This document shows, in pieces, positions 48,882-57,984 of a stretch of DNA of 64,000 bases. A program made the translations under genes and the position numbers. Within the stretch, counting starts at the first letter, position 1; each line of letters starts with the position of its first letter. Origin of the DNA: Bacillus sp. BA3 (lineage in GTDB: Bacteria > Bacillota > Bacilli > Bacillales > DSM-1321). The stretch covers positions 62,001 through 126,000 of the forward strand of contig PIZR01000008.1 in assembly GCA_002835675.1 (NCBI GenBank). The letters are read 5' to 3'. The notes under the pieces are model-generated. The model saw only the letters and a list, made by a program, of their open reading frames with translations. It had not been told where the DNA came from and ran no database searches.

Positions 48882-49082
48882 ATGGAACAAGGTAAAGTAA
48901 AATGGTTTAACGCAGAAAAAGGATTTGGCTTCATCGAACGCGAAAACGGAGACGATGTATTCGTACATTTCTCAGCTATCCAAAGCGAAGGATTCAAATC
49001 ATTAGACGAAGGTCAAGAAGTTACTTTTGAAGTTGAGCAAGGTCAACGTGGACCCCAAGCTACTAACGTTCAAAAAGCATAA
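48882..49082 (+). CDS. Cold-shock protein (CspB/C/D family)
   Basis: 66 residues, one OB-fold domain with RNP1 KGFGFIE and RNP2 VFVHFS, plus the family start VKWFNAEKGFG. Binds single-stranded RNA and DNA and works as an RNA chaperone. AGGAGG lies 8 bases upstream. Which of the Bacillus csp paralogues it matches best cannot be settled here. Confidence 0.96.
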   Translation: MEQGKVKWFNAEKGFGFIERENGDDVFVHFSAIQSEGFKSLDEGQEVTFEVEQGQRGPQATNVQKA

Positions 49083-49094
49083 TTTTAAATACAA

Positions 49095-49133
49095 TATATA
49101 ACGGACCCTACTTGTAGGGTCTGTTTTTTTTGA
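49095..49133 (+). terminator. Terminator of the cold-shock gene
   Basis: GACCCTAC-TT-GTAGGGTC followed by TGTTTTTTTT. Confidence 0.9.
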
Positions 49134-49149
49134 TTAAAAAAGCAATCAC

Positions 49150-49178
49150 AAAAAAACCCTATTCACGGGGAATAGGGA
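49150..49178 (-). terminator. Terminator on the strand of the crotonase gene
   Basis: CCCTATTCaCGGGGAATAGGG hairpin with TTTTTTT after it on the minus strand, 125 bases past the crotonase stop. Confidence 0.78.
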
Positions 49179-49301
49179 ACATGAAACAAGTTTAGTAAAT
49201 GGTAAACCCAGTATAACACACTAAGAATAGAAACCCTAATTTATCCGAAAAGTAAAAATTATCACGCACTTCCCCTGGTTTCCCTGGGCCATTCCATTCA
49301 A

Positions 49302-50156
49302 TCATTTCTTATCCACTTCATATGTTCGATCCGTTCCCCAAGGATAAAACGGAGGCATATCACTACTGCTTTTCATCTTGAAATCAGCTTTCCTTTTTTC
49401 GAGGAAAGCTTCGATCCCTTCTAGTGCATCCGCTTGTTTTCCGGTCCAATGAATCATTTTCGATTCTATTTTGTGTGATTCAACAGGATGGTTTGCACCG
49501 AGCATGGTCCACATTAATTGCCGGGATAACGTCACAGAAACGGAAGATGTATTTTCCGCAATGTCTGTTGCAATTTCCATAGCAGCAGACATCAATTCTT
49601 CTGGCTCGACGATCTTGTTTACCAACCTTCCCTCATATGCTTCACTGGCCGAAATCATCCTGCCGGTAAAAATCCATTCGGAGGCTTTGCCCATTCCGAC
49701 AAGCCTGGGTAAGAACCAGCCGCTGCATGCCTCCATCGTTATCCCCCGCCTCGCAAATACAAAACCCATATTTGCATCTGTTGAAGCGATTCTAATGTCC
49801 ATGGGCAAAGTCATTGTTATCCCAATCCCTACTGCCGCTCCATTAATGGCAGCAATCATAGGTTTCTTCATCTCGAAAATCCGTAATGACAACATTCCCC
49901 CTGCATCGCGGTATTCAACCAAAGGAGTGTGATCCATAAACGTTTCTGCACCTTTTTCCAAATCCATTCCAGCACAAAAAGCATCCCCAGCGCCAGTTAA
50001 TATGACGGCTCTTACGTCATCATTTTCATCCGCTTCATTAAAAGCGCGAATCATCTCCTCACACATCTTTTCATTGAAAGCATTCATTCTCTCTGGACGA
50101 TTAAGAGTAACAATCATGACACGATCGACGATCTCACTAGTTATCGTGGAATACAA
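49302..50156 (-). CDS. Enoyl-CoA hydratase/isomerase family protein (crotonase fold)
   Basis: 284 residues. Crotonase signs: VTLNRPERMNAFNEKM, AGDAFCAGMDL (oxyanion hole), PMIAAINGAAVGIG and MGFVFARRGITMEACSGWFLPRLVG. The second region reads GITMEACSG, where many hydratases have a catalytic Glu (E present in MEA), so hydratase or isomerase activity is plausible. TTG start with AAGGAGG 8 bases upstream. No other fatty-acid genes are adjacent; the exact acyl-CoA substrate is unknown. Confidence 0.88.
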   Translation of the reverse strand: MYSTITSEIVDRVMIVTLNRPERMNAFNEKMCEEMIRAFNEADENDDVRAVILTGAGDAFCAGMDLEKGAETFMDHTPLVEYRDAGGMLSLRIFEMKKPMIAAINGAAVGIGITMTLPMDIRIASTDANMGFVFARRGITMEACSGWFLPRLVGMGKASEWIFTGRMISASEAYEGRLVNKIVEPEELMSAAMEIATDIAENTSSVSVTLSRQLMWTMLGANHPVESHKIESKMIHWTGKQADALEGIEAFLEKRKADFKMKSSSDMPPFYPWGTDRTYEVDKK

Positions 50157-50321
50157 TAACAGTCCCTCCTTCTCTCACAAATTGAAACATTCAACAGAAT
50201 TTTATATTTACATATAATTACATTTTATATGTTTTATTTTCAGATTCCTAGTTTTTTATTTTGACATGCTGATAAATAATTTGATAATCGTTTCTATTCT
50301 AAAAATATTTTACATAAATGT

Positions 50322-50361
50322 GTAAAAAAAGACCAGTCGCAAATGCAACTGGTTTTTTTGT
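50322..50361 (-). terminator. Terminator of the opp operon
   Basis: AAAAAGACCAGTcGCA-AA-TGCaACTGGTTTTTTT directly after the oppF stop codon. Confidence 0.9.
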
Positions 50362-51354
50362 TTACCAATATAAATGACAAGCAACGAAATGCCCTGGTTT
50401 TTGTTCTTTCCATTCAGGTACAGCACTGGAGCATATCTCCATCGCCTTAGGGCAGCGCGTCCGAAATACACAGCCGCTCGGCGGATTGATCGGACTTGGT
50501 ACATCGCCTTTAAGGACGATCCTTTCCCGTTTAATAGTCGGGTCTGGTATCGGCACTGCGGATAGCAAGGCCTGTGTGTATGGGTGTAGCGGATCTTTCG
50601 TTAAAGAATCACTATCCGAAAGTTCCATCATTCTTCCAAGGTACATGACTAAAATGCGATCTGAAATGTACTTGACCATCGATAAATCATGCGCGATGAA
50701 TAAATAAGTCAATCCCATTTCTTTTTGCAGTTCTTTTAATAAGTTGACCACTTGGGCCTGTATCGAAACATCCAAGGCAGAGATTGGTTCATCACAAACG
50801 ATGAATTTAGGATTTAAAGCCAATGCCCTTGCAATTCCAATACGCTGGCGTTGTCCGCCACTGAATTCATGCGGAAAACGAGTGATATGTTCCGGACTTA
50901 AACCAACCAGCTTTAACAGGTCTTCCACCCGTTTTCTTCGCTCTTTACCTTTTGATATCCCATGAATGGCAAGTGGTTCCCCAATCAATTCCTCCACCTT
51001 CATCCTTGGGTTCAAGGATGCGTAAGGATCTTGGAAAATCATTTGTATTTCACGGCGGATATGTGACATTTCCCCGGGTTTGTAATCGAAAATATTTTTC
51101 CCCTGAAAAAGAACTTCTCCATCAGTCGGTTCATATAATCGAGTGATTGTACGACCTGCAGTCGACTTACCGCAACCGCTTTCCCCAACAAGACCGACAG
51201 TTTCCCCTGGATAGATTTTGAGGTCCAAACCGTCTACCGCTTTAAGCGATTGAGAACCGATAGGAAAATGTTTCTTCAGATTCTTTATTTCAACAAGAGG
51301 AGAATTTTCGTTGTATGTCTTTTCTTTTACGGCCTTATTTTTCAGTGAAACCAT
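50362..51354 (-). CDS. oppF: Oligopeptide ABC transporter ATPase OppF
   Basis: 330 residues. Walker A GLVGESGCGKSTAGR, signature FSGGQRQRIGIARALALNP, Walker B FIVCDEPISALD, switch His in FIAHDLSMVKYI, and the Opp/Dpp C-terminal Cys motif CVFRTRCPKAMEIC. Powers peptide import with OppD. The ATG at 51354 has AAAGGAGG upstream and lies inside the oppD end (overlap by 7 codons' distance with the coupled stop at 51368). Last gene of oppABCDF. Confidence 0.94.
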   Translation of the reverse strand: MVSLKNKAVKEKTYNENSPLVEIKNLKKHFPIGSQSLKAVDGLDLKIYPGETVGLVGESGCGKSTAGRTITRLYEPTDGEVLFQGKNIFDYKPGEMSHIRREIQMIFQDPYASLNPRMKVEELIGEPLAIHGISKGKERRKRVEDLLKLVGLSPEHITRFPHEFSGGQRQRIGIARALALNPKFIVCDEPISALDVSIQAQVVNLLKELQKEMGLTYLFIAHDLSMVKYISDRILVMYLGRMMELSDSDSLTKDPLHPYTQALLSAVPIPDPTIKRERIVLKGDVPSPINPPSGCVFRTRCPKAMEICSSAVPEWKEQKPGHFVACHLYW

Positions 51355-51367
51355 TGGTTCTCCTCCT

Positions 51368-52381
51368 TTATACATTAGTCGGTGCTTGTACCTGTGCTGC
51401 CTTGGCCATCGGGTGGTGCAGCCAGCATGCGGCTGTCTGACCTTCTTCCACTACTTCAAGCTCCGGATCATGGTCTTTGCACACTTTCATTGCTGATTCA
51501 CATCTTGGGTAAAATGGGCATCCTTTTGGCGGATCCAATAAATCCGGTGGTGATCCGATAATCGGAACCAACGGAGCCGTTTTTTCCATATCCAGCCTTG
51601 GCACCGTTTTAAGCAGACCTCTTGTATAAGGATGCTGCGGGTTTGAAAATATAGCCTCTACCGTACCCGTCTCAACAACCTTGCCTGCATACATGACGAC
51701 TACCCGTTCACAAGTTTCTGCAACCACGCCTAAATCATGAGTGATTAAAATGATGGAAGTATCCATTCTTCGTTGGATATCTTTCATCAGTTCCAAAATT
51801 TGCGCTTGTATCGTTACATCCAATGCAGTTGTTGGTTCATCGGCAATCAGTAATTTCGGTTCGCAAGCAAGGGCCATCGCTATCATCGCCCTTTGGCGCA
51901 TACCACCTGAAAACTCATGCGGATATTGCTGCATCCTTTTTTCCGGCTGTGGAATACCTACTAGTTTCAGTGTTTCCAACGCCCGTTCGTATGCATCATT
52001 TCGGGACATATTTTTATTATGCTTTAAAATGCCTTCCATGATCTGGCTGCCGATTTTTGTCGTTGGATTGAGCGAAGTCATCGGATCCTGGAAAATCATG
52101 CTAATTTCATTTCCGCGAATCTTCTGCATTTCCTTTTCACTCATTTTAAGAAGGTCTTTACCGCCAAAGTTTATCGACCCTTTTCCATACTCTGCCGGGG
52201 GTGTTTCCAATAATCTCATGATAGATTTCGCTGTAACACTTTTGCCGCATCCGGACTCCCCAACAATCGCAACGGCTTCCCCCTTTTTCACGCCAAAGTT
52301 CACACCGCGAACCGCTTGCACTTTACCTGCATAAGTATGGAAGGTGATTTGTAAATCGTTGACTTCTAATAGGTTCTCCAT
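51368..52381 (-). CDS. oppD: Oligopeptide ABC transporter ATPase OppD
   Basis: 337 residues. Walker A AIVGESGCGKSVTAKS, signature FSGGMRQRAMIAMALACEP, Walker B LLIADEPTTALD, switch His in LITHDLGVVAET, C-terminal Cys motif CPFYPRCESAMKVC. Heterodimer partner of OppF. AGGAGG is upstream; of two consecutive ATG codons the second (52381) has the better spacing. Confidence 0.94.
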   Translation of the reverse strand: MENLLEVNDLQITFHTYAGKVQAVRGVNFGVKKGEAVAIVGESGCGKSVTAKSIMRLLETPPAEYGKGSINFGGKDLLKMSEKEMQKIRGNEISMIFQDPMTSLNPTTKIGSQIMEGILKHNKNMSRNDAYERALETLKLVGIPQPEKRMQQYPHEFSGGMRQRAMIAMALACEPKLLIADEPTTALDVTIQAQILELMKDIQRRMDTSIILITHDLGVVAETCERVVVMYAGKVVETGTVEAIFSNPQHPYTRGLLKTVPRLDMEKTAPLVPIIGSPPDLLDPPKGCPFYPRCESAMKVCKDHDPELEVVEEGQTAACWLHHPMAKAAQVQAPTNV

Positions 52382-52430
52382 CATCGTCCCTCCTATTCTA
52401 GTAATATCAAATCATTATGTTAGGACTCAT

Positions 52431-53360
52431 TTATTTCCGTAGTTTTGGATCTAAGGCATCCTGCAACCCGTCACCAGCCACATTGAACGCGAACATCGTT
52501 AAGGAAATCAATATTGCCGGGATTAACAGTTGATAGAAATTCCCTACCAGAATGCTTCCCAGTGCATCACTTGTCAATGTTCCCCAGCTTGCCTGAGGTG
52601 CCGGAACTCCCAGTCCCAAAAAGCTAAGTGTAGCTTCGGCAAAAATGGCAGTAGGTACAGTCAACGTTAAATTGACAAGGATCGGTCCCATTGTATTAGG
52701 AATCATGTGTTTTCTTAAAGTCCAGCTCGTATTGGCTCCAGAGATTGTTGCAGCATGGATATATTCATTCTCTTTCAGTTGTAAAACCTGTCCCCGTACC
52801 AGTCGCGCCATCGGAATCCACCCCGTAATCGACATCGCAATGATGATCGGCAGAATACCAGGTTTTAATACGACCATCATTAAGATAACCATCAATAGGT
52901 ATGGAATCGCATAGATCACCTCGGCAAACCGCATCATGATATTATCCGTGCGTCCACCGCGAATGGCAGAAATACCGCCATAAAGGACACCAATTAAAAA
53001 GTCGATCAGCGCTGCCATCAATCCAATGAACAAAGATATCCTTGCACCGTACCAAGCTCGCGTAAATAGATCCCTTCCTGATGAATCCGTTCCAAACCAA
53101 TGCTCGCTATTTGGGCTAAGATTCTTATTCTCGAAATCTTGTCCATAATAAGTATATCCGTTAATGTACGGACCAAAAATCGCCATCAAGACCAAGAGGA
53201 TTATAAGAACAAATCCAGTCATCGCCAGCTTATTTTCTTTAAATCGACGCCAGACGTCAGACCAATATGAAACTGTAGGTCTTGCTATTTTTTCAGCTTC
53301 CTTAAAGTTGCCTTCGGCGGGTTGGAACATATCTTCGGTTAAATGCACTTTATCTGCCAT
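52431..53360 (-). CDS. oppC: Oligopeptide ABC transporter permease OppC
   Basis: 309 residues, six membrane helices with a large periplasm-side loop containing HWFGTDSSGRDLFTRAWYGARIS, the OppC/DppC hallmark, and an EAA loop HAATISGANTSWTLRKHMIPNTMGPILV. Forms the pore with OppB. GGGGGAGAA precedes the ATG. The stop codon of oppB overlaps the oppC start by one base (53360), indicating coupled translation. Confidence 0.94.
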   Translation of the reverse strand: MADKVHLTEDMFQPAEGNFKEAEKIARPTVSYWSDVWRRFKENKLAMTGFVLIILLVLMAIFGPYINGYTYYGQDFENKNLSPNSEHWFGTDSSGRDLFTRAWYGARISLFIGLMAALIDFLIGVLYGGISAIRGGRTDNIMMRFAEVIYAIPYLLMVILMMVVLKPGILPIIIAMSITGWIPMARLVRGQVLQLKENEYIHAATISGANTSWTLRKHMIPNTMGPILVNLTLTVPTAIFAEATLSFLGLGVPAPQASWGTLTSDALGSILVGNFYQLLIPAILISLTMFAFNVAGDGLQDALDPKLRK

Positions 53361-54289
53361 TATTTCTTCTCCCCCGTCACTTTAATTCTAGGATCAATCA
53401 ACGTATAGGCTATATCAACGATGAATATCAATAGAATAAGCACCGCACTATACACAATTGTGGAACCAAGAATCACCGGGTAGTCCCTGTTGGATATTCC
53501 CTTTACGAACATATCTCCCATGCCCGGAATACCAAAAATACGTTCAATGATGAAGCTTCCTGTCACGATATTAGCCGTAAGGATGCCCAGAATCGTGATA
53601 ATCGGCAATAACGCATTCCGAATCGCATGTTTGATTATGACACCGCTCCGTTTCAATCCTTTGGCTTTTGCTGTCAAAATGTAATCCTGCCCCATTACTT
53701 CAAGCATGCTTGTCCGCATCAGTCTCGCGATGAAAGCAAGCGGCATCATAGAAAGGGCAATGGATGGTAAAATGGTATGCTGCCATGTCGCCCATGTAGC
53801 AACAGGGAATATATTCCATTTAATTGCAAAATAATTGATTAAAATAGTCGCAAGGATAAAGTTAGGAACGGAAATCCCTACGATGGCAATGATCATTGAT
53901 AAATAGTCAGGCCATTTATTTCTTTTCAGTGATGCCACGACACCCAAAATGAGGCCAAAGAAGATGGCAATCACCAAAGCTTGTGCCCCTAAGTGCAAGG
54001 ACACCGGAAACCCCTTCAAAATGTAATCATTCACGGAAATGGATGAAGATTTCAATGAAGGACCAAAATCAAATTGAACGACTTCCAATAAATAATTCCC
54101 ATATTGGGTCAACAACGGCTTGTCCAATCCATAGTGGACTTGAAGGTTTTCATAAACAGCAGGAGGCATGGCTCCTTCTTTTGCAAATGGATTTCCCGGA
54201 ATCGTATGCATTATGATGAACGTTAATGTAATAACAGCCCATAAAGTAATAATCGCCCATTTAAAACGGTTTAATGTATATCTCAACAT
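53360..54289 (-). CDS. oppB: Oligopeptide ABC transporter permease OppB
   Basis: 309 residues when started at the ATG at 54289 (MLRYTLNRFKWAIITLWAVI), which has TTGGGGTGA upstream; the open frame runs 86 codons further upstream through the oppA-oppB hairpin and is not used. Six helices, EAA loop TAKAKGLKRSGVIIKHAIRNALLPI and the N-terminal HTIPGNPFAKEG typical of OppB/DppB. Pore subunit with OppC. Confidence 0.93.
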   Translation of the reverse strand: MLRYTLNRFKWAIITLWAVITLTFIIMHTIPGNPFAKEGAMPPAVYENLQVHYGLDKPLLTQYGNYLLEVVQFDFGPSLKSSSISVNDYILKGFPVSLHLGAQALVIAIFFGLILGVVASLKRNKWPDYLSMIIAIVGISVPNFILATILINYFAIKWNIFPVATWATWQHTILPSIALSMMPLAFIARLMRTSMLEVMGQDYILTAKAKGLKRSGVIIKHAIRNALLPIITILGILTANIVTGSFIIERIFGIPGMGDMFVKGISNRDYPVILGSTIVYSAVLILLIFIVDIAYTLIDPRIKVTGEKK

Positions 54290-54369
54290 GGTAATCACCC
54301 CAATCATCGATTTTCTAAGAAGTTGAAAACGGAAATGAATGCATGAAATATTCAAATTCGCAATTGAAA

Positions 54370-54400
54370 AATGGGGTATGTCCTTAATCGGACATACCTC
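54370..54400 (-). terminator. Intercistronic hairpin between oppA and oppB
   Basis: GGTATGTCC-6-base loop-GGACATACC perfect 9-bp stem followed on the minus strand by CCATTTTTC. It should partly end transcription after oppA so that binding protein is made in excess of permeases. Confidence 0.8.
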
Positions 54401-54422
54401 CCATTTCACTATTATCCTTCTA

Positions 54423-56057
54423 TTATTTTTTATCCGCGTAAATAAAGTTCGGATAAGCGTTAATCGGAGCAAAAACTCCAGTAACATTCGATTTAACCAT
54501 ATATGGTTTTGTATAGAAGTAAACCGGAAGGATCGGCATTTCGTCAATCATGACTTTCTCTGCTTTATGCAAAGCATCCATGCGTTCTTTTGGATCCATT
54601 GTAGATTTTGCTTCTTTTAATAAATTATCATATTCTTTGTTTGACCAACCTGCATCATTATAGGCTCCGTCCGTTTCCCAAAGCATGAATGTCATCGGGT
54701 CAACATAGTCACCAACCCATCCTGCACGGGAAATTTCAAAGTCACCAGCTTTTTCACGGTCAAGCTTAACTTGGAATTCTGCATTTTCAAGTGTCACTTC
54801 AACACCCAGGTTATCACGCCACATTCCTTGAACCGCTTCAGCAATTTTCTTGTGTGAATCTAAAGTGTTATACAAAATTGAAAACTCAGGTAATTCTTTC
54901 ATGCCTTCTTCAGCAAGTCCTTCTTTTAACAATTTCTTAGCTTCGGTAACATCTTCCTTAAATAGGTTACCTGTATTTTCCTGGAAATCTCCAGATGCAT
55001 CAGGAATACCCGGAGGGACTACGCCGAAAGCAGGCTTTTGTCCGCCTTGAGCAACATTTTCGGTGATTTTTTGACGCTCGATAGCCATTGAAAGCGCTTT
55101 CCTTACTTTAGCATTATTGAAAGGTTTCACTTCTGTATTAAAGTTGTAATAGTAAACGGCAAGTTCTTTGCCCATTTTGAATTCTTTATCATCAGAATTG
55201 ACCATTTGGCCTTGAATATCCACTGGCAGTGGATAAGCGAGGTCCAATTCGCCACTCTGATACATTTGCCATGCTGTATTTTCATCTTCAATTAGAGCAA
55301 AGTTAACCGCATCCAATTTGATTTTATCTTTATCGTAGTAATTTTCATTCTTTTCGATTTTCAGGCTTTCTTTATGTTTCCATTCCGTTAATTTGAACGG
55401 CCCGTTTGAAACGTGAGTTTTTGCATCCAAAGCCCATTTCGGATTTTCTTCCTGTACCTTTTTATTGATTGGATAGAAAGTATAGAAAGAAGTCAAGTCA
55501 AGGAAATACGGTGTAGGCTGTTCCAAAGTAACGACTAATGTATGTTCGTCTGTCGCTTTAACCCCTACGTCCTCTTCCTTCCCTTTCTTACTGTTGTAAG
55601 CTTCCCCGCCTTTAAGATAATAAAGTTGGTAAGCATAGTCAGCAGCCGTTTCCGGTTTCAAAGCATATTTCCAAGCATATTCGAAGTCATTGGCTGTAAG
55701 CGGATCTCCATTTGACCATTTCAAACCATCTTTCAATTTGAATGTCCAAGTTAATCCATCTTCACTGATTTCCCATGATTCTGCAGAACCAGGTACGATT
55801 TTGCCTTCTTCCGTTTTCTTTGTCAGTCCCTCAAACGTATGTTCAAGGATCCATGATTCATGAGTGCCTTGTGCATTTGCAGGGTGAAGCGAACCAGGTT
55901 CACTCGAATTGTTTACATTTAATACCTTTGATCCGGATGAGTCACCCGAGCCACCTTCTTTTTCATTCGAAGTTTCCTTCGAACCGCCATTGCATGCCGC
56001 AAGCATAAGCATGATGGCCATAAGAAGAGCAAGCACTGAAAATTTAGACTTTTTCAA
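54423..56057 (-). CDS. oppA: Oligopeptide-binding lipoprotein OppA
   Basis: 544 residues. Lipoprotein signal KKSKFSVLALLMAIMLMLAAC with lipobox LAAC, then a Gly/Ser/Glu-rich linker and a family 5 solute-binding domain: LNVNNSSEPGSLHPANAQGTHES, TWTFKLKDGLKWSNGDPLTANDFEYAWKYAL, YYYNFNTEVKPFNNAKVRKALSMAIE. Binds peptides outside the membrane for uptake, and can supply quorum-sensing peptides. TTG start at 56057 with GAGGGGG 8 bases upstream; the frame continues 14 codons further without a signal. Confidence 0.94.
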   Translation of the reverse strand: MKKSKFSVLALLMAIMLMLAACNGGSKETSNEKEGGSGDSSGSKVLNVNNSSEPGSLHPANAQGTHESWILEHTFEGLTKKTEEGKIVPGSAESWEISEDGLTWTFKLKDGLKWSNGDPLTANDFEYAWKYALKPETAADYAYQLYYLKGGEAYNSKKGKEEDVGVKATDEHTLVVTLEQPTPYFLDLTSFYTFYPINKKVQEENPKWALDAKTHVSNGPFKLTEWKHKESLKIEKNENYYDKDKIKLDAVNFALIEDENTAWQMYQSGELDLAYPLPVDIQGQMVNSDDKEFKMGKELAVYYYNFNTEVKPFNNAKVRKALSMAIERQKITENVAQGGQKPAFGVVPPGIPDASGDFQENTGNLFKEDVTEAKKLLKEGLAEEGMKELPEFSILYNTLDSHKKIAEAVQGMWRDNLGVEVTLENAEFQVKLDREKAGDFEISRAGWVGDYVDPMTFMLWETDGAYNDAGWSNKEYDNLLKEAKSTMDPKERMDALHKAEKVMIDEMPILPVYFYTKPYMVKSNVTGVFAPINAYPNFIYADKK

Positions 56058-56099
56058 AAAATATTCCCCCTCATCTTTAATCTTTCTTAGAATAATCAC

Positions 56100-56752
56100 A
56101 TTTAAGAGATTATCCTTCTAACACCTATTAATCTTTCGTATAGTACAAATAATGTCAGCGAGGAAAGTTAGAAGCATTCATTGCAGGAATTCACCAAAAA
56201 ACAACTAGCGAACCGTTTGCATAAATCTGTATTTCTACCTATAAAAGCAATTAATGCAGTTTACTAGTTAAAAATCACCCTCTTTTCAACCTCGCTAAGG
56301 ATACTATACCTCGAATTAAAGATGTTGAATTTTAAGTATATTACGAATAAATCAAAAAATCAATAAACCAGTGAGTACTTTTTCACAATATAGTAATTAA
56401 TTGCTAATCAATTCGATCTAGATACAGGGTAAATAGAAATGATCACCTGAAAGGACTTCCGACTTCCAGGTGTTTTTCCAAACACCTCTAAATCAGTATT
56501 CATATAGGTTCTCTTGTCTATTTATTTCTAAATATTCTAATAATTATTGTTAGGTTGGTTACTAAGACCACCTTCCTAGCAAACCATCCACTCTCAAATA
56601 ATATATTTTAGTAGGATAATGCATTACTTCATTAAAATATTTAGTTCTTTTTAATCGATATCCAAATAATGGTTAATAACTATGGTAGAATAGAAATATC
56701 CCTTCACTCTCCCCTATATGTACCCGTCGTTTCAATGGAAAATGACCCTTCT
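56100..56752. other. Gene-free region upstream of oppA with an orphan terminator
   Basis: About 650 bases with no supported coding frame on either strand. It must carry the oppA promoter on the minus strand, which I could not assign. At 56442-56478 the + strand has CACCTG...CAGGTG with a further AG/CT pairing, followed by TTTTTCC, and a second short stem AGGTGTTT-TTCC-AAACACCT at 56468-56487 that competes with it. No gene upstream on the + strand explains a terminator here; a small RNA is possible. Confidence 0.5.
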
Positions 56753-57187
56753 TCATTTATGATTAAATAAATATAATGACACGAAAAGTAAACATATGCC
56801 TGCGACCTTTTTCGCGTCCAATGGGATGCGTACCCCTCCAAATAAACCGAAATGGTCAATGACAGCCCCGATTAGTATCTGGCCTGCGATAACCCCGACC
56901 AATGCAGGTGCCACTCCAATCTGAGGGACAACCAATATAATAACAATGACATAAATAGCCCCTAACAGTCCGCCTATCAATTGCCATTTTGGTACAGAAG
57001 CTACCGCAGCAATATTTCCATTTCCTGCAAACAAAACAATAAATAATAAAGCGAGTGTCCCGATTCCAAACGAAATGAAAGAAGCCTCAATGACCCCCAC
57101 TTTTTTCCCTAATCCACCATTGATTTGTCCTTGTATGGCAATGGTGATGCCGCCTAGGACCGCAAGCAACGGAAATAGTATCTTCAC
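56753..57187 (-). CDS. DMT family transporter, short YdcZ/DUF606 type
   Basis: 144 residues, about five hydrophobic helices: KILFPLLAVLGGITIAIQGQINGGLG at the start and WQLIGGLLGAIYVIVIILVVPQIGVAPALVGVIAGQ in the centre, the DUF606/YdcZ pattern (half-size EamA protein that works as a dimer). Solute unknown. GTG start at 57187 with AAAGGAG 10 bases upstream; an upstream ATG at 57214 lies before that site. Confidence 0.85.
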   Translation of the reverse strand: MKILFPLLAVLGGITIAIQGQINGGLGKKVGVIEASFISFGIGTLALLFIVLFAGNGNIAAVASVPKWQLIGGLLGAIYVIVIILVVPQIGVAPALVGVIAGQILIGAVIDHFGLFGGVRIPLDAKKVAGICLLFVSLYLFNHK

Positions 57188-57295
57188 AATGATTTTGCTC
57201 CTTTTTATGTCCACCCGGACTGATTAAATGAATTCGCATTCCATTTTAACATGAAAAATATGTATATTGTCCATTACTGATATAAAATCATCTGC

Positions 57296-57324
57296 AAATA
57301 AAAAACTGGCACTTGGGCCAGCTG
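57296..57324 (-). terminator. Terminator of the GNAT gene
   Basis: CTGGC-6-base loop-GCCAG followed by TTTTTTA on the minus strand. Confidence 0.75.
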
Positions 57325-57341
57325 CAATCTTCTATATTAAA

Positions 57342-57920
57342 CTAAAATCTATTTGATCCCTGAAAACTTTGTTGCCGTAACTGGCAATACTCTGTGCTTA
57401 ACAAGGAAAACACAAGGGCATCATGCGATTGTTCACGAAGAAATAGATAACTTCGGAGGCTGCCTTCCTCTTTGAATCCAAATTTCTTCAATAGGTTTCT
57501 GGATGCAATATTATCCTTGAAAGTTAAAGCGGCGATTCTTTGTAGTTTCAATTCTTCAAAGCAATAGCGCAATACTTCGTTGACAGCTTCAGACGCAAGG
57601 TGTTTCCTCCAATATTCAGGATGGATTTCATATCCTATTTCGGCGCGTTTGTTGGCTAGGCTCAATTGATTCAGGCCAACGGTACCGATGAATTGGCCTG
57701 AATCCTTTAAAATGACTCCCCATCGCTTCCCACGTTTGTTTATATAGGCACTTTTAAACGAGTCGATTAAGCGACGGGCATCTTCTAATAGAGTTAAACT
57801 TTCTATCCCATCATATTTAGTCACTTCATCTTTAGAGAGGATTTCAAATAGACTCTCAGCATGATGGTGACCTATTTCGATTAAACGCAGCCTTTCTGTT
57901 TCCAATTCCTTAAACCACAT
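57342..57920 (-). CDS. GNAT family N-acetyltransferase
   Basis: 192 residues: ELETERLRLIEIGHHHAESLF, IGTVGLNQLSLANKRAEIGYEIHPEYWRKHLASEAVNEVL and IAALTFKDNIASRNLLKKFGFKEEG follow the RimJ/RimL group. GGAGGG precedes the ATG. It is 64 bases downstream of an FAD oxidoreductase gene on the same strand and may be co-transcribed. Acceptor unknown; only modest similarity to the GNAT at 47070. Confidence 0.88.
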   Translation of the reverse strand: MWFKELETERLRLIEIGHHHAESLFEILSKDEVTKYDGIESLTLLEDARRLIDSFKSAYINKRGKRWGVILKDSGQFIGTVGLNQLSLANKRAEIGYEIHPEYWRKHLASEAVNEVLRYCFEELKLQRIAALTFKDNIASRNLLKKFGFKEEGSLRSYLFLREQSHDALVFSLLSTEYCQLRQQSFQGSNRF

Positions 57921-57984
57921 CGAAGAATCCCTCCGTATATTCAGCTGTCTACTTATTTCTATTCATGAATAAGAGATACCTGTT

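Noticed and set aside
53360..54547. Long N-terminal extension of OppB
   Set aside because: The extra 86 codons run through the oppA-oppB intercistronic hairpin and do not resemble OppB; the ATG at 54289 has a good ribosome site and a standard OppB start.
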